Assembly (NCBI GenBank): GCA_949825045.1
Contig: OX463829.1
Location: forward strand, 9,796,001 to 9,860,000
Reading direction: 5' to 3'
Length of the DNA stretch: 64,000 bases
Source: Argyresthia goedartella
Taxonomy: Eukaryota > Arthropoda > Insecta > Lepidoptera > Argyresthiidae
The notes under the pieces were generated by a model, which saw only the letters and a list, made by a program, of their open reading frames with translations, was not told the origin of the DNA and searched no databases. Position 1 is the stretch's first letter; every line of letters starts with the position of its first letter. The translations under genes were made by a program, and so were the position numbers. Positions 1 through 11,520 of the stretch are shown piece after piece.

Positions 1-284
1 AGATGTTGCAGCAGTTTACTCAGAATTTCTGGAAGCGTTGGTCGCTCGAGTATCTGCATATCTTACAACAGCGCCTTAAGTGGACTGACAAAACCAGCCC
101 CCCTAGTGTTGGTGACCTCGTGCTGGTTAAGGATGCTAACCTACCGCCACTACGTTGGCGCAGGGGGCGCATTGTTAACTTGTTCCCTGGCAAGGACGGG
201 ACCCCCCGGTCTGCAGAGGTTCTAGTAGGAGGCTCGGTACTAAAACGAGCGGTAGCAACGTTGTCTCGGCTGCCCGTAGATTAA
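1..284 (+). CDS. BEL/Pao retrotransposon pol, C-terminal end (partial)
   Basis: Partial open frame entering from the left edge, stop codon at 282-284. The residues 'VGDLVLVKDANLPPLRWRRG' followed by a basic, hydrophobic strand are the pattern of the domain after the integrase core in BEL/Pao elements (DUF5641-like); this domain is thought to help the integrase bind DNA. Everything upstream (gag, protease, reverse transcriptase, integrase core) lies outside the window. The stop is followed within 15 bases by a purine-rich tract and then a candidate 3' LTR, the order expected for the 3' end of such an element. The visible part has no frameshift. Assignment is by recalled family pattern, not by a search. 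Confidence 0.85.
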   Translation, partial: MLQQFTQNFWKRWSLEYLHILQQRLKWTDKTSPPSVGDLVLVKDANLPPLRWRRGRIVNLFPGKDGTPRSAEVLVGGSVLKRAVATLSRLPVD

Positions 285-297
285 GGGACAGGTGGGT

Positions 298-903
298 GCC
301 TGTCCGGGCGGGTGATTGTTCGATTCAAAATCGATACTCGATCTATGGTTCCGGAACGGCCATTTTGAATTTGACGTTGCGGCCATCTTGGCAGTTTTTT
401 GACATCTGACAGACGAAAAGCCCCCGTAATGTGACGCGTATTGATTTTGGGCATTAAAATTAAATCGTAAGCCATCTGCAATTGTATTCGGGCTCCCCTC
501 AGGATTGTCTTATAGCTGAGTGTATTGTGGTTCTCCGAACCAGATAAAGTTCGTATTTGGAACACTGTGTGCGTCGAAGCTGGCCTGCCAGCCATACCTG
601 GTTGGCTGAAGAACCTGTCTACCAAGAAGAGCCTAGGGTGCACCCAGGCCTTGCAGAGAGACAGGTGTTTGACGGGAACGAAGCACAGACCAGGTCAGAT
701 AGAATCTATTACTTAGCTCGGTGAATCGCCGACGTTCTTGCTTCTTGGCATCTGATCGCTACGCTACCTCGTAGCTATGGGCCCCTGCGAGGTCATCGGG
801 TGCCGAGAGGCCTGAACAAATACTGTACTTATAATTCTTAACAAGAAGTCACAATTAGGCTGTCAAATTTCAATAACAAAAATTTCAACTTACTGGCTAC
901 ACT
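298..903 (+). repeat. Candidate 3' LTR of the BEL/Pao element
   Basis: Non-coding stretch after the pol stop. It begins after the purine-rich run 'aagggacaggtggg' with 'tgcctg' and plausibly ends at 'ctggctaca', where the endonuclease frame of the next LINE starts. The 5' LTR is outside the window, so both ends are inferred. Short ORFs here on both strands are not convincing genes. Confidence 0.5.
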
Positions 904-3218
904 TCAAACAATGGACTGCAAGAAAAGAAAATAAAGATGCTACTCACTTTCAACCTCATTGTACACCCTCCCTCCTTGATCTGATTATAACATCCGATCC
1001 TGACAAGGTAGCTGCTCACGGTCAAATCAATACCCCTTTCTCTTACCATGATCTGATATTTCTATCATACAAGATAAGGTCTCCCAAGAGTAGAGCTAAA
1101 TTCTTAGATATTCGCAGCTTTAAAAAATTGGATCTTGACTCTCTTAAAGCTGATGCCTCCTCTATTGATTGGTCCCCCGTCATCTCTAGCGAGACCGTTG
1201 ATGACAAAGTCAACAACTTCAACACAATTATCTTGGGGTTGTTTGACAGACACGCTCCGATCAAGAGAGTTAGGGTGAAGCACCTGCCCGCACCTTGGCT
1301 TAACGACGTTATCAAACGCCTAATGACCAAGAGGAACCGAGCTAAATGCCGCTACAAGAAAGACCCAACTAACGAGAACTTTCACACATTCAAATCTCTC
1401 CGTAATCGATGCAACCGTATGTGTCGCGACGCTAAGCGCCGCCACATATACGAGTGCATCGAGAACCACACTCCTGCTCAGGTGTGGAAGTTTCTACGTA
1501 CTCTTGGCGTCGGTAAGTCCCGGGATCTGCCAGTCGGTAATGTCGATCTCAACGGTCTCAATAGATTCTTCTCTGCCCCCCCTGTCGTGATGGGCTTTAT
1601 CGTCAAGGAAGCCACCCTGCGTAGCCTCCGGTTAAGACCTGCTGCTACTACTACTCCTTTCGAGTTCAGTCCGGTTGGAGTCGATGCTGTTAGGAAGGCA
1701 GTGCTGGCAATTTCTTCTAAAGCTGTTGGAGATGACAAAATTTGTCCTCGAATGATCAGGAGCGTGCTCGACGAGCTGCTTCCTGCAATCACTCATTTAA
1801 TTAACTATTCTTTATCAGAGTGTTCCTTTCCCAAAGTATGGAAGAAGGCACATGTCATCCCTTTGCCTAAAACATCCAATCCTTCCTCCTTCAAAGAGTT
1901 TCGTCCCATCTCTATCCTACCGCTCCTTTCCAAAGTTCTTGAATCCGTTGTCCATACCCAGTTCTCTTCCTATCTATCCAGAAATAATTTGATCAACTGC
2001 TTCCAATCCGGCTTCAGGTCAGGTCACAGCACCGCAACGGCTTTGTTAAAGGTCACGGATGATATCCAGTTCGCTATGGATAACAAACAGCTTTCTGTGC
2101 TAGCACTGCTTGACTTCAGTAGCGCCTTCAACTGTGTTGATTTTGACATTCTCACTCAAATATTAAGGTCCCTTAATGTCTCGTCTCGCTCGGCCTGCTG
2201 GTTTGACTCTTATCTTAGAGATCGCCAGCAGCGCATAAGGTCTGAGGAGACCTTTACTGAGTGGTGCGATCTTTTGGCGGGAGTTCCTCAGGGTGGTATT
2301 CTTTCCCCTCTCTTATTCTCTGTCTTCATCAACTCCATCTCCGATGTTATCTCCTCCCCATATCATCTCTATGCTGATGATCTTCAGATTTATCGTCATT
2401 TCCTCTTTAGTGATGTGAACCTGGCTATAGACACACTGAACGCTGACCTTGAGAACATCAGAACCTGGGCTTTGTCATACGGATTGCTGGTAAACCCCAG
2501 TAAGTCCCAGGCGATTATTATAGGTACTAGACACTCTTTAAACGTATTACAACAATTGCCCATACCGCCGGTTACCTATGACGGTACTCTAATCGCCTAC
2601 AGTGACAAGGCCAAAAACCTGGGTGTCATGTTTGATAGACAACTCTCCTGGACTAACCATGTCAGCGAGGTCAGTAGGCGCGTTTTTGCCACCTTTCACT
2701 CACTAAGACGGCTTCAGAACTTTCTGCCCCATCAAACAAAAATTACTATTGCTCAATCAGTTCTTCTCCCCTTGATCGATTATGCCGATGTTTGTTGGGC
2801 TAGCGCCAACGAAGAGCAACTGAATAGACTCGAGCGACTTCAAAATCTCGGGATTCGGTTTATCTTCGGACTGCGCAAGTTCGACCACGTCTCGCAGTAT
2901 CGCAAGGAGTTAAAATGGCTGCCGATCCGTCTTCGTCGGGACACACACATCCTCACTCTTCTATTCAACATCTTAACCAACCCTCGATACCCTAGCTTTC
3001 TCCGTGAGCTTTTTCAATTTCTCCCTTCGGCTCGTCCACGTAGAACTCACACGGCTTCCCTGCTCTCTATACCTCATCACAACACCGTCGCATACAAGCA
3101 CTGTTTTCGATTGCGGGCGATCACTCTCTGGAACTCGCTTCCCTGCACTATCAGAGATAGTCCATCTCTGCCCGTCTTTAAGAATCGTTTGAAGGAGCAT
3201 TATCTTTCTCTATCCTAG
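903..3218 (+). CDS. Non-LTR retrotransposon endonuclease end plus reverse transcriptase (CR1/Jockey-type)
   Basis: One uninterrupted frame of about 770 codons. It opens inside the end of an APE-type endonuclease ('TPSLLDLIIT', then 'SYHDLIFLSYK'), followed by a reverse transcriptase. Visible RT blocks are 'FRPISILPLLSKVLE', 'SGFRSGHSTATALLKV', motif A 'LLDFSSAFNCVD', 'GVPQGGILSPLLF' and the catalytic 'YADD', then a thumb and C-terminal region with 'LKWLPIRLRRDTHIL' and 'LWNSLPCTIRDSP'. A + frame from 1128 starts at a TTG, so it is not a true start; the frame runs back without stops to the boundary with the BEL element. The first two thirds of the endonuclease are missing, so the copy is 5' truncated or was cut by the BEL insertion. 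The usual Asp of the endonuclease SDH motif is Tyr here. Confidence 0.9.
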   Translation, partial: FKQWTARKENKDATHFQPHCTPSLLDLIITSDPDKVAAHGQINTPFSYHDLIFLSYKIRSPKSRAKFLDIRSFKKLDLDSLKADASSIDWSPVISSETVDDKVNNFNTIILGLFDRHAPIKRVRVKHLPAPWLNDVIKRLMTKRNRAKCRYKKDPTNENFHTFKSLRNRCNRMCRDAKRRHIYECIENHTPAQVWKFLRTLGVGKSRDLPVGNVDLNGLNRFFSAPPVVMGFIVKEATLRSLRLRPAATTTPFEFSPVGVDAVRKAVLAISSKAVGDDKICPRMIRSVLDELLPAITHLINYSLSECSFPKVWKKAHVIPLPKTSNPSSFKEFRPISILPLLSKVLESVVHTQFSSYLSRNNLINCFQSGFRSGHSTATALLKVTDDIQFAMDNKQLSVLALLDFSSAFNCVDFDILTQILRSLNVSSRSACWFDSYLRDRQQRIRSEETFTEWCDLLAGVPQGGILSPLLFSVFINSISDVISSPYHLYADDLQIYRHFLFSDVNLAIDTLNADLENIRTWALSYGLLVNPSKSQAIIIGTRHSLNVLQQLPIPPVTYDGTLIAYSDKAKNLGVMFDRQLSWTNHVSEVSRRVFATFHSLRRLQNFLPHQTKITIAQSVLLPLIDYADVCWASANEEQLNRLERLQNLGIRFIFGLRKFDHVSQYRKELKWLPIRLRRDTHILTLLFNILTNPRYPSFLRELFQFLPSARPRRTHTASLLSIPHHNTVAYKHCFRLRAITLWNSLPCTIRDSPSLPVFKNRLKEHYLSLS

Positions 3219-3500
3219 ATTTGAGCTTTGTATATATTAGTTTATTTAGGTGTATTTATATTTTTATATAATATTTATGTACTTGTGTATGTAGTGTATC
3301 TAGCAGTTAGTTCAATAGTTCAGTAATATATGTATGTATCTTATCAGAGCACATAGGTCTATCCTGTATATTAAATTATTCTTATCAACCTTGGGTTTGC
3401 TGGAAGAGATCTCTATTTAGAGATAAGCACGCCTTTGTAGATGTACTTTCTGTTTATTATATCTTATGTTGTTTTATGTGCAATAAATATATACGAAATA
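3219..3500 (+). mobile_element. 3' UTR and tail of the LINE at 903-3218
   Basis: AT-rich stretch ending in a conserved LINE tail: 'cataggtctatcctgt', then 'ttgggtttgctggaagagat', the small hairpin 'tctctatttagagata', and 'gcaataaatata'. Related tails occur at 7300-7445 (+) and 39480-39610 (-), which fixes this as a dispersed 3' end and not unique DNA. Confidence 0.8.
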
Positions 3501-4204
3501 TATACGAAAGATATATTAATGACTCGTAAATCGAAGTGAAAGCAATTTGCAGATTGGCATCGTTAAACAGGACGCTGGAACCACAAATGACGCCAAGACT
3601 GCTAAAAAAAATTGGAGATAGTAAAATAACGTACGTATTACAAGCATTAAAGAATATTTACTGAAGTGTTGCTGAATTTTCTCAGTTTTGCCCAGAAACA
3701 GCAGCATTTTTTGTAAATTGTAAAAAAAACCTGTGGTATAATATGCCTGTTAGCTTCCATAAGATATTCATGTATAAGATATAATTGAACATTTTGGGTT
3801 AATGCCCAGCGAAAACCTTTATAAAGAAGCTTCAGAAGCGAGAAACAAATAGTTTCGAAAATATGGAGAAGGACATTTCAGAAATATAAGCAGGTATGCG
3901 TCAAATGAGGACAAACTGCATAATCTCCTTTTGTCTTCCGAGCGTGTGGATTATATATGTGGTGTTGTACACCCGTAGATTTAGCCTACAAAAAACCAGC
4001 TTGAGCACTTTTAAGACTTGGTACTTACAGAGAAAATTAAATATCACTCCACACCTTACTTTTATTAAATACATTTGTCTCGCAAACTTTAACATTTATA
4101 TCAAAGAGTGCTCTGAGAACATATGATTATCTTGATTAGGACTATCAATTGCCATAAATAAAATAATGATATGTAACAAAATTACGTAAGTCCGCAATTT
4201 CAAA
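3501..4204. other. Unassigned AT-rich DNA
   Basis: No gene or clear repeat seen. Short ORFs on both strands (for example 3896-4126 and its antisense partner) have no recognisable motif and no coding-like composition. Confidence 0.5.
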
Positions 4205-4400
4205 ATCCGTCCCACTGTGCGCCATATGGACGTTCTAACGGTGATGGAAAACATCGTGAGGAAACCTTCATTACTCCATAGCTGCGGCGATGGGCTAGCC
4301 CTCTATCACGCAAAATAGAGTATCGAATAACTGGCTTAAAGTGGGCACAATTGTGCCTCTGCCACCCCGTAGGGGAAAAAGCTTGACGCTATGCCATATT
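4205..4400 (+). repeat. Dispersed SINE-like repeat, family A
   Basis: Contains 'gatgggctagccctctatca', 'gtgggcacaattgtgcctct' and 'gccaccccgtaggggaaaaa'. Matching pieces occur at 25130-25160 (+), 28320-28430 (-), 31495-31565 (+) and 35620-35810 (-). No coding capacity. The class (SINE or fragment of something longer) is not settled. Confidence 0.6.
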
Positions 4401-5330
4401 ATGTTATTATTTATTAATTGTAAATGGTTATATACGTTAAAGTATTCTTTAATTTAAAATTATTATGGTATTAAGTTTTTATGGTAATTTAATTTTTCGC
4501 CGGCTTCTTAAGACATTTTATACAATATGTATTAAGTTGTTCTCTACTTCGAGATTTTAGACTGTTGACTGATGTCAGAAAATAAAATTAATCATTAAGG
4601 CGTGAGCATGTATATACATATATACATATGTGTGTATGTATTTTTTTAAATAAAGGTGTTATTTATTTTGATTTATAGGGCCTTACAAAAAAATAAATAA
4701 CTACTGTTCAACACTTGTTTAAAATCAAAAATGTACAGGATTTCACGTTTGTTTTGATGTTAAACGCTGTTTAATATTTTTTGTGGTAACACGGATAGTA
4801 TCTACTTTAAATTTCAGCCACAACTGTTTCATTTAGCCGTCAAATTCTATGAATAATGTTAACACGTTTAATACCAAGTAAACCGAACCTATTTAACCTT
4901 TTAAGTAAAATTGCAATACTACTTAATCCAAGTCGTGGGGCCTAGGAACCGACCTACGTGGGATCATGCACTATACAACAGAATCAGCGGATTAGTCCGT
5001 CGAACCACAATCATAAGATAAAAACCTCAGTTCCATTTAATCTTAGATAGTTCATCAGATCTACATAGACATGTAGGTGTCTCAAAAATAAACTGACACC
5101 GGAGGTTACCTGACCTCAAAACCTTGCTCCTTGAATGAGGTTATGTTAGATATTAAGCATCTTTAAATTGACGATGTCCCACAACTTTTTGTTTGGTTTT
5201 CGTCATATCGACATAATCAAAAGTTGTTCACTATTCTTATATTGGCATAACATAAATATGAGTTGGTAATTGAACTTAAGGGCCTATCTGTATTCTAGGA
5301 CGGACAGACAGATGCTTCAAACTTATGACG
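4401..5330. other. Unassigned AT-rich DNA
   Basis: No ORF of note, no clear repeat. Includes simple 'tatatacatatatacata' sequence near 4610. Confidence 0.4.
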
Positions 5331-5700
5331 CCCTCTTTTTTGGTCGGGAGTTAAAAACGCCTTATGTTTAAACGATCACCAAAAACGCACTATTTTACTA
5401 CCAATAAATTCCAAACGACCGCCAGAATTAGAAAACGACCACCAAATTGTGTTTGGATAAATGATCACCAAACTTTTTTTTACGTTTTGTGTACTTAAGT
5501 TTATGTTTAAAGTATTTTTTGTTGTTTCGTACATGTTCAACCTAATACGAAGGCTAAAGGGGGCTTCGCTTCACTCACCCCCTTTACCCTTCACCTAAGC
5601 TACAGCAGCATTTTGCCCTGATATTTTATGCAACTTTTGGTGATCATTATATTCGTTGCCGTTAAAATTTCGAAACTGGAAAGTTCATGATACAGTATAG
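5331..5700. repeat. Dispersed repeat, family B ('atcaccaaa' / 'gttgaacatgt')
   Basis: Carries several 'cgaccaccaaa' or 'gatcaccaaa' words, then 'tacatgttcaacctaatacg', a 'gggggcttcgcttcactcac' block and 'aagctacagcagcattttgc'. The same modules appear inverted at 11200-11520 and 15230-15345, and in part at 41000-41165. Non-coding, probably a non-autonomous DNA element. Confidence 0.6.
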
Positions 5701-6252
5701 CCAAGAATCTCAAGATTCAAGATTCAAGATTCGTCAACAACAATGTCAACCGTTTTCCTGTCAGTCGATAACGCAGATATCAGTCGGAACGAAGACAATT
5801 ATTGATATTATAGTTTTTTTTAGTTCTATCATAATAAAAAGTTCCAAAACTCTGAGCAAATGACGTCTCGAGGGGTGTTATTTTAAAAATTATAAAAAAA
5901 GACAAATATTAAAATTAGTTTCAGAAAAGCTTAATATTTCATAAAATAAAATAAAAAGAAGTACGTATTTTTTTAGCATGGCCCAATTTGATGGGAGTTA
6001 GCGAACAATGGGCGGGGTGTATGGACTTCCCTACATGACTCAAGCACTGTGTTTAAGATCTCTCACCCAGCCTCATTAAAACGGTGATGCGTGAAGGGCC
6101 ATTTATTTTATAGGGTCAAGTGATAAAATCGAAACAAATCAGAAACTGATAGAACCATATAGTAATCAGTTTGTGGTGTAACTTCGTCTTGATCTTTTTA
6201 GGTGTACTTTTTCACAGTACAGCTATTTTTTCATAAACTATTTATAACATAA
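5701..6252. other. Unassigned DNA
   Basis: No gene seen. Starts with a small tandem 'caagattcaagattcaagat' near 5712. Confidence 0.4.
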
Positions 6253-6890
6253 TTTTATTTTAATTTAATTATTTATTTTAAAAGTGAATAATATAACTCA
6301 ATATTCTGTGAATATTTCAAGCGTCTACCTGTGGCCGTCATCAATATCAAGCATAAAACGAGCAAAAAAAATCACGTTTGCTGTATGGAAGACCCCTTAA
6401 ATATTTGTTTTATTTTAATTTAATTATTTATTTTAAAAGTGAATAATATAACTCAATATTCTGTGAATATTTCAAGCGTCTACCTGTGGCCGTTATCAAT
6501 ATCAAGCATAAAACGAGCAAAAAAAATCACGTTTGCTGTATGGAAGACCCCTTAAATATTTGTTTTATTTTAATTTAATTATTTATTTTAAAAGTGAATA
6601 ATATAACTCAATATTCTGTGAATATTTCAAGCGTCTACCTGTGGCCGTTATCAATATCAAGCATAAAACGAGCAAAAAAAATCACGTTTGCTGTATGGAA
6701 GACCCCTTAAATATTTGTTTTATTTTAATTTAATTATTTATTTTTAAAGTGAATATGTAACTAAATATTCTGTAAATACCTCAAGTTCTACCTATTGCCT
6801 TTGTCAATATCGATCAAAAAATCACGTTTGTTGTATGGGAGCCCCCTTAAATATTTATTTTATTCTGTTTTTTAGTGTTTGTTGCCGCTA
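6253..6890 (-). repeat. Tandem 155-bp units from a dispersed lepidopteran-type repeat (family C)
   Basis: Three almost identical units start at 6253, 6408 and 6563 (period 155), each from 'ttttattttaatttaatt' to 'gaccccttaaatatttg'. A fourth, clearly diverged unit starts at 6718 and passes into 'gtttgttgccgctataac'. Words such as 'gtgaatatttcaagcgtcta' and 'ccccttaaatattt' are also in the family C copy at 62340-62770, so this is a local triplication inside one copy. Orientation is given relative to the 28850-29275 copy and is tentative. Confidence 0.8.
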
Positions 6891-7290
6891 TAACAGGCAA
6901 CAGAAATACATTTCATTACTCGGTATATTGAAGAACTGGCTAAAATTGGGGAAAAGGCGTAACGGTATGTTATTATATTATTATTATAAATATGTCTGTG
7001 TATTGTTCTTTAATTTTTATTTCTTCTTTAGTTACACAGGCTTTGGAAGAGACAAGTACATAATAATTATCTGGATTAATAATAAATTAGCCTATATTTT
7101 TATTCTGGCTACTGGTAAACTACATAATGTAACAACAAGGTAAACTCATATTTTAGGGGGTTGTTAGAACACTTTTTTCTCTTCCATAATAGACTTATGA
7201 AAGTATATTGTATTGATTTTGTAGTATGATTTTATCTATTTGTATTGATATTATGTACATGTGTGGTAAGTAGTTTATTATTTTAATTAT
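6891..7290. other. Unassigned AT-rich DNA
   Basis: A 102-codon frame at 6835-7143 is low-complexity (Tyr/Phe/Lys-rich) and begins inside the family C repeat, so it is not accepted as a gene. Confidence 0.4.
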
Positions 7291-7445
7291 TTAACGTTGC
7301 GCGCATAGGTCTAACTGTCCTAATGTATCCTGTCCTTCCTATGTTTGCTTTAAGAAATCTCTTTTTAGAGATAAACTCGCATTTGTACACGTAGTTCCCA
7401 TTTTGATGTAGATTAGTGCAATGAAGTGGAAAGTAAAGTTAAGTA
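7291..7445 (+). mobile_element. LINE 3' end, same clade as 3219-3500
   Basis: 'gcataggtctaactgtccta', 'tgctttaagaaatctctttttagagataaac' split around the hairpin, 'tttgtacacgtag' and 'gtgcaatgaagtgg' match the tail pattern of the LINE ending at 3500. No coding part remains in front of it. Confidence 0.65.
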
Positions 7446-7588
7446 AAGCTAGAGACAACAAAGCGATTCGATCAGAGCAACTTTGTATTTTATTTTTGTA
7501 CACTATATATTTTGGGCAGGGTGATCAGCTGATTTGTATAGAGAAGTAAAAAAATGTTGCTCAAGTCAAATCGGTTTCATAGTGAAAG

Positions 7589-7950
7589 TTGTTCAGAATG
7601 ATGTCCTTAACAACGCTCTACAATATGACTACATCTTTCTGTTACACCTGTATGGTAGACGTAGACTTTGGCAAGTGGGGTAAATGTAATTGGAAAATCA
7701 ATTTACTTAATGTACGAATAAACGCTGTGCCCTGCGCAAAAGTGCCCCTTCAATCGCCAAATCGCCAAAATTTGTTAGTGAAGGGGCAAATACGAAGTAC
7801 CCGTAACCGGCGAGCTTGCATGAGGAGACTTAAGAATGTTGAGGAAGCGAGAGATGTATGCCAGGACCGTAGCAGGTGGAGGTCTTTGGTCTCTGCCTAC
7901 CCCTCTTCCGGGAAATAGGCGTGAGCATATGTATGTATGTATGTTAATGA
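7589..7950 (+). mobile_element. LINE 3' fragment with 'tatg' microsatellite tail
   Basis: The end of the + frame reads 'RACMRRLKNVEEARDVCQDR' then 'SRWRSLVSAYPSSGK' and a stop, which resembles the C-terminus of RTE/Jockey-like LINE proteins. It is followed by 'gtgagcatatgtatgtatgt'. The first half of the frame (from 7589) shows no recognisable domain. 5' truncated, not functional. Confidence 0.65.
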
Positions 7951-8640
7951 TTTAAAATATATTACATTCTTTAACATAAAAAGGAAAAACCTTAATCATT
8001 ATAGGAACACTCGAGTGTCTGTCCTAGGTGTGCACTTCTCATAGTTATATTTAATGACCGAATTCTGAAACTATGAAGTTGAAATTTGGTATCATGTATT
8101 TATGTAACCCAAACACGAACTGAATTTAGGGGCACTTTTGGGGGCAATTTTTTTTTTTTTTCAAACTGTGACGTGTGACATCTCAAATGAAAGCGAGGAG
8201 GAGGAGAAATGAAATTCCGAGGATGTGATAAAAAAAAACACAACATTGGAATACTTAGTTAAAATAATATTTAAGAAAAACGACAAAAAAGAATACACTA
8301 TTGTCTCTGAAACTACTGATCAAAAATAAAAATAATAAAAATAATAAAAATACGTTACATAGGTTTCTACTAAATATTTCAGTACAGATAATGAGAAGTG
8401 TATGGTTTCAATAGGGGGGCACAATTAGGGGCAAATCAGAAATTTTAAAAAAAAAGTTTTCCAAACTATATTGTGTGGTATGTTTAATGAAAGAGCTTAT
8501 TGCGAGGATCTCATTTTTTTTTTCATAATCCTGAAATGATTCGTTAAAATAATATTTAAGAAAATAGGCAAAAAAGGCCATCGTCCTCTTATCTCCGAAG
8601 CTACGGTACGGACCCAATTAGTAAAAATATACGTAATATT
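7951..8640. repeat. Dispersed repeat, family D (two pieces)
   Basis: 7995-8240 has 'gtgtctgtcctaggtgtgca', 'gaccgaattctgaaactatg' and 'gttgaaatttggta'; 8400-8560 has 'ggggcaaatcagaaattt' and 'gaaagagcttattgcgagga'. The same words are at 17945-18190, 45025-45110 and 53220-53310. Non-coding. The 69-codon - frame here is a by-product. Confidence 0.6.
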
Positions 8641-9020
8641 GGTCTTAACTTTAAATACTTAAACATTACAGGAAAAATATATGTATTATTATTATATATG
8701 TATATTTATTATTATTATTTTATTATTATATATATGTATATTATTATTAGGTCTTAACCACAGAGTACGTTATTATTTCTTAACTTTACACATTATTGAA
8801 AAATACAGATAATATAGGCCTTAACTTTACCTAAACACGACAGGAAAAATATAGAAAAATATACGTAATATAGGTCTTAACTTTACCTAAACACTACAGG
8901 AAAAAGATAGAAACATATACGTAATATAGGGTCTTAACTTTACCTAAACACTACAGGAAGAAGACAGAAACATATACGTAATATAGGTCTTAACTTTACT
9001 TTAACATAACAGGAAAAATA
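8641..9020. repeat. Short tandem array, left part
   Basis: Repeats of roughly 55-60 bp built on 'acgtaatataggtcttaact', 'ttacctaaacactacagg' and 'aaaaatatagaaaaatat'. The array resumes at 10501 after the RTE insertion. Includes 'tattattattattatatatg' simple sequence near 8690. Confidence 0.85.
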
Positions 9021-10500
9021 TATCATCATCATCATCATCATATTCAGCCCACATCGACCCACTGCTGGGCATAGGCCTCTTCTCTAAAGCGCCAATTTCC
9101 CCGGTCCTGTGCTAATCGCACCCAGTGGGATCCCGACGACTTGATGATATCGTCGAACCAACGGGCTGATGGTCTGCCCACTGGACTACTTGTCGCTCCC
9201 CGTGGCCACCAGCCTGTGACTGCTTTGGTCCACCATCCGTCTTCTCGTCTAGCCAAGTGTCGCGCCCATCTCCACTTCAATCTTTTCCGTCGAATTTCGA
9301 TGATTGGCACACGGTCAACGGGAGAGATACCCAACATGGAAAGCTCCATCGCTCTTTGTGCTACTTTTATAATATGCACATTATGCTTTGTGAGCGTCCA
9401 TGTTTCAGCTCCATAGGTAAGGATGGGCAAGACACATTGGTTATACACCTTGGTCTTCAGGCATTGTGGGAGTGAGGATTTGAAGACATCACTTAGTTAT
9501 TCTAATCCGACGCGTCTTTCAATCTCCTTCACCTGTGCATCTCGGTCAAAGGATAAACGATGACCAAGATAGACGTAATCGCTGACCACTGTTTGGGTGA
9601 GAGAGTGTCCCCTGTCGGACACCTCGGTCTATAGACACGGAGTCGTTTGTCCTATGTATGCGCACCTGCATTGTCGCGGTCCTGTACAGCTCCCGGAGGT
9701 TATCGCATGTCAATTCCGCAGTGATGGAGGTATTGGATCACGGCCCAGTGCTCGACGCTGTCAAACGCCTTCTCATAATCGACCGGTCGGGCCGGCTGAA
9801 TTCTCTGCTTTTTTCCATCAGCTGCTTGACCACATGGATATGATCCATTGTCGAGTAACCCCTCCAGAAGGCAGCTTGTTCGAAAGGCTGATATCGTTTA
9901 GGGTGGTAGTGAGGCGATGCCACAGGACTTTGGCAAATAGTTTGTAGACCTGAGAGAGCAGGCTAATAGGTGGTAATTACACAGCTTGGATTTGTCCCCC
10001 TTTTCGTGAAGGATCGTGGCCATCGCGTTCTTCCAGTAACCGAGAGTAGAACCCGGAGTAAAACTTTATTGAAGGGTTTTACGAGAACTTCAAGGACGGG
10101 CTTTCCACCTAACTGCAGCATCTCGACATATACCCCATCCTCCCTAGAAGCTTTACCTCTCTTTAGCTTGCTTAGAGCGTACTCTACTTCATCCGAAGTG
10201 ATGGAAGGTAGTTCGCTGTCTTCGCATTGCTCCGCTGGTGCTGCTCTAGCGTCCGCTGGGTCTGGAGAGTCTGGTTCGGGCACTTTGGATGCGTATAAGC
10301 TCCCGTAAAACTCCTCAACTATCGTTATAATTTTGTCACGATCCGTCACAATGTTTCCGGCTGTATCCTTAAGCTTACTTATCTCCATCTTGTTTTTGTT
10401 CAGCTTCTTTTAAAAGACTTTTGGGCCCATATTGTCCTCGATTGTCTTGGCAATATTACACGTGTTGTAAGCCCTGAAATCTTTGCGGATCGCCTTTCTT
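9021..10500 (-). mobile_element. RTE-type LINE inserted in the tandem array
   Basis: Read from 10500 down to 9021. Order of recognisable parts: 'VEEFYGSLYAS' linker, 'EVEYALSKLKRGKASREDGV' RT start, 'VDYEKAFDSVEHWAVI' motif A, 'GVRQGDTLSP', then 'VVSDYVYLG', 'KTKVYNQCVLPILTYGAETW' and 'RKRLKWRWARHLARREDGWW', ending in an ATGATG tail (9021-9040 in the + text as 'atcatcatcatcatcatcat'). Frameshifts and stops interrupt it, and the segment with the catalytic F/YADD box is missing between about 9590 and 9600. The flanks are units of one tandem array, so the insertion point is clear. Confidence 0.9.
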
Positions 10501-10660
10501 ACGTAATATAGGTCTTAAATTTACCTAAACTCTACAGGAAAAATATAGAAAAATATACGTTATATAGGTCTTAACTTTATCTAAACATTACAGGAAAAAT
10601 GTAAGTAATATAGGTCTTAACTTTACTTAAACATTACAAGAAAAATAAAGAAAAAATTCT
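10501..10660. repeat. Short tandem array, right part
   Basis: Continuation of the 8641-9020 array: 'acgtaatataggtcttaaat', 'cattacaggaaaaatgtaag', 'taatataggtcttaactt'. Confidence 0.85.
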
Positions 10661-11199
10661 GTTATCAATAGAGGTGCACAATTTCATTCAATACCACATT
10701 TATATGCATACTTATACATGCACCTAGTTACTATATGAAGTATAGAAGTAGCTGCATCAATAACTTTATAAACAACAATTTACTATCTTAACACACAGGA
10801 AAATTAAAGCAAGCAAAATCCCCATGTAAGAAACCTGTATACCATTATGCGGTGGTACAGAATCCTTCGTGCGCAAGTCGGGCTCTCACTTTACCGTTTA
10901 TTTAATCAAGGCTAGATACTCCATCTTAGTAATCTCACATATGTATTTACGCAATGGCATTTAATGAATTGCATATTGGAATACCGAAGTTTAAATACAT
11001 GTAAGTTGTACGTCAAATCACAGATATTATGTCAAATGAACAAAAAATATTCATGTATCCTGCGCGCCTGCTATTAATTTTATTAATCTTTATTCAATTC
11101 CTGACGACCTTGGCAGGTCATGTAGACTTAGTCTAGCTCACGTATCCAGTCCCAATGATTGAGCCGATTCCGAACAAATGATCTTGGTTAAAGTTTACG
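10661..11199. other. Unassigned DNA
   Basis: No gene or clear repeat recognised. Confidence 0.4.
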
Positions 11200-11520
11200 A
11201 GAACAATTTAAATGTTCACCAACATATTTTTTTCTCACCCAAAATGGGTAAATGATGACCAAAATTTGCACAAAATATTAGGGCAAAATACTGCGGTAGC
11301 CTTAGGTGAAGGGTAAAGTGGGTGAGCGAAGCGAAGCACCCTTTATCCTTCGTGTAAGGTTGAACATGTAAGAACAACAAAAAATATTTAAAACATAAAC
11401 TAAACAAAAAAGCAGTTAGGTGATCATTTATCCATTCTGGCAGTCATTTCGAATTTATTGGTGGTAAATTTTTGAACTTTTTGGTAATCGTTTAAACACA
11501 AGCCAAAGTTTACTAGAAAC
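11200..11520. repeat. Family B repeat, inverted relative to 5331-5700
   Basis: 'gggcaaaatactgcggtagc', 'ggtgagcgaagcgaagcacc', 'aaggttgaacatgtaagaac' and 'ggtgatcatttatcc' are the reverse-complement counterparts of modules at 5331-5700. Confidence 0.65.
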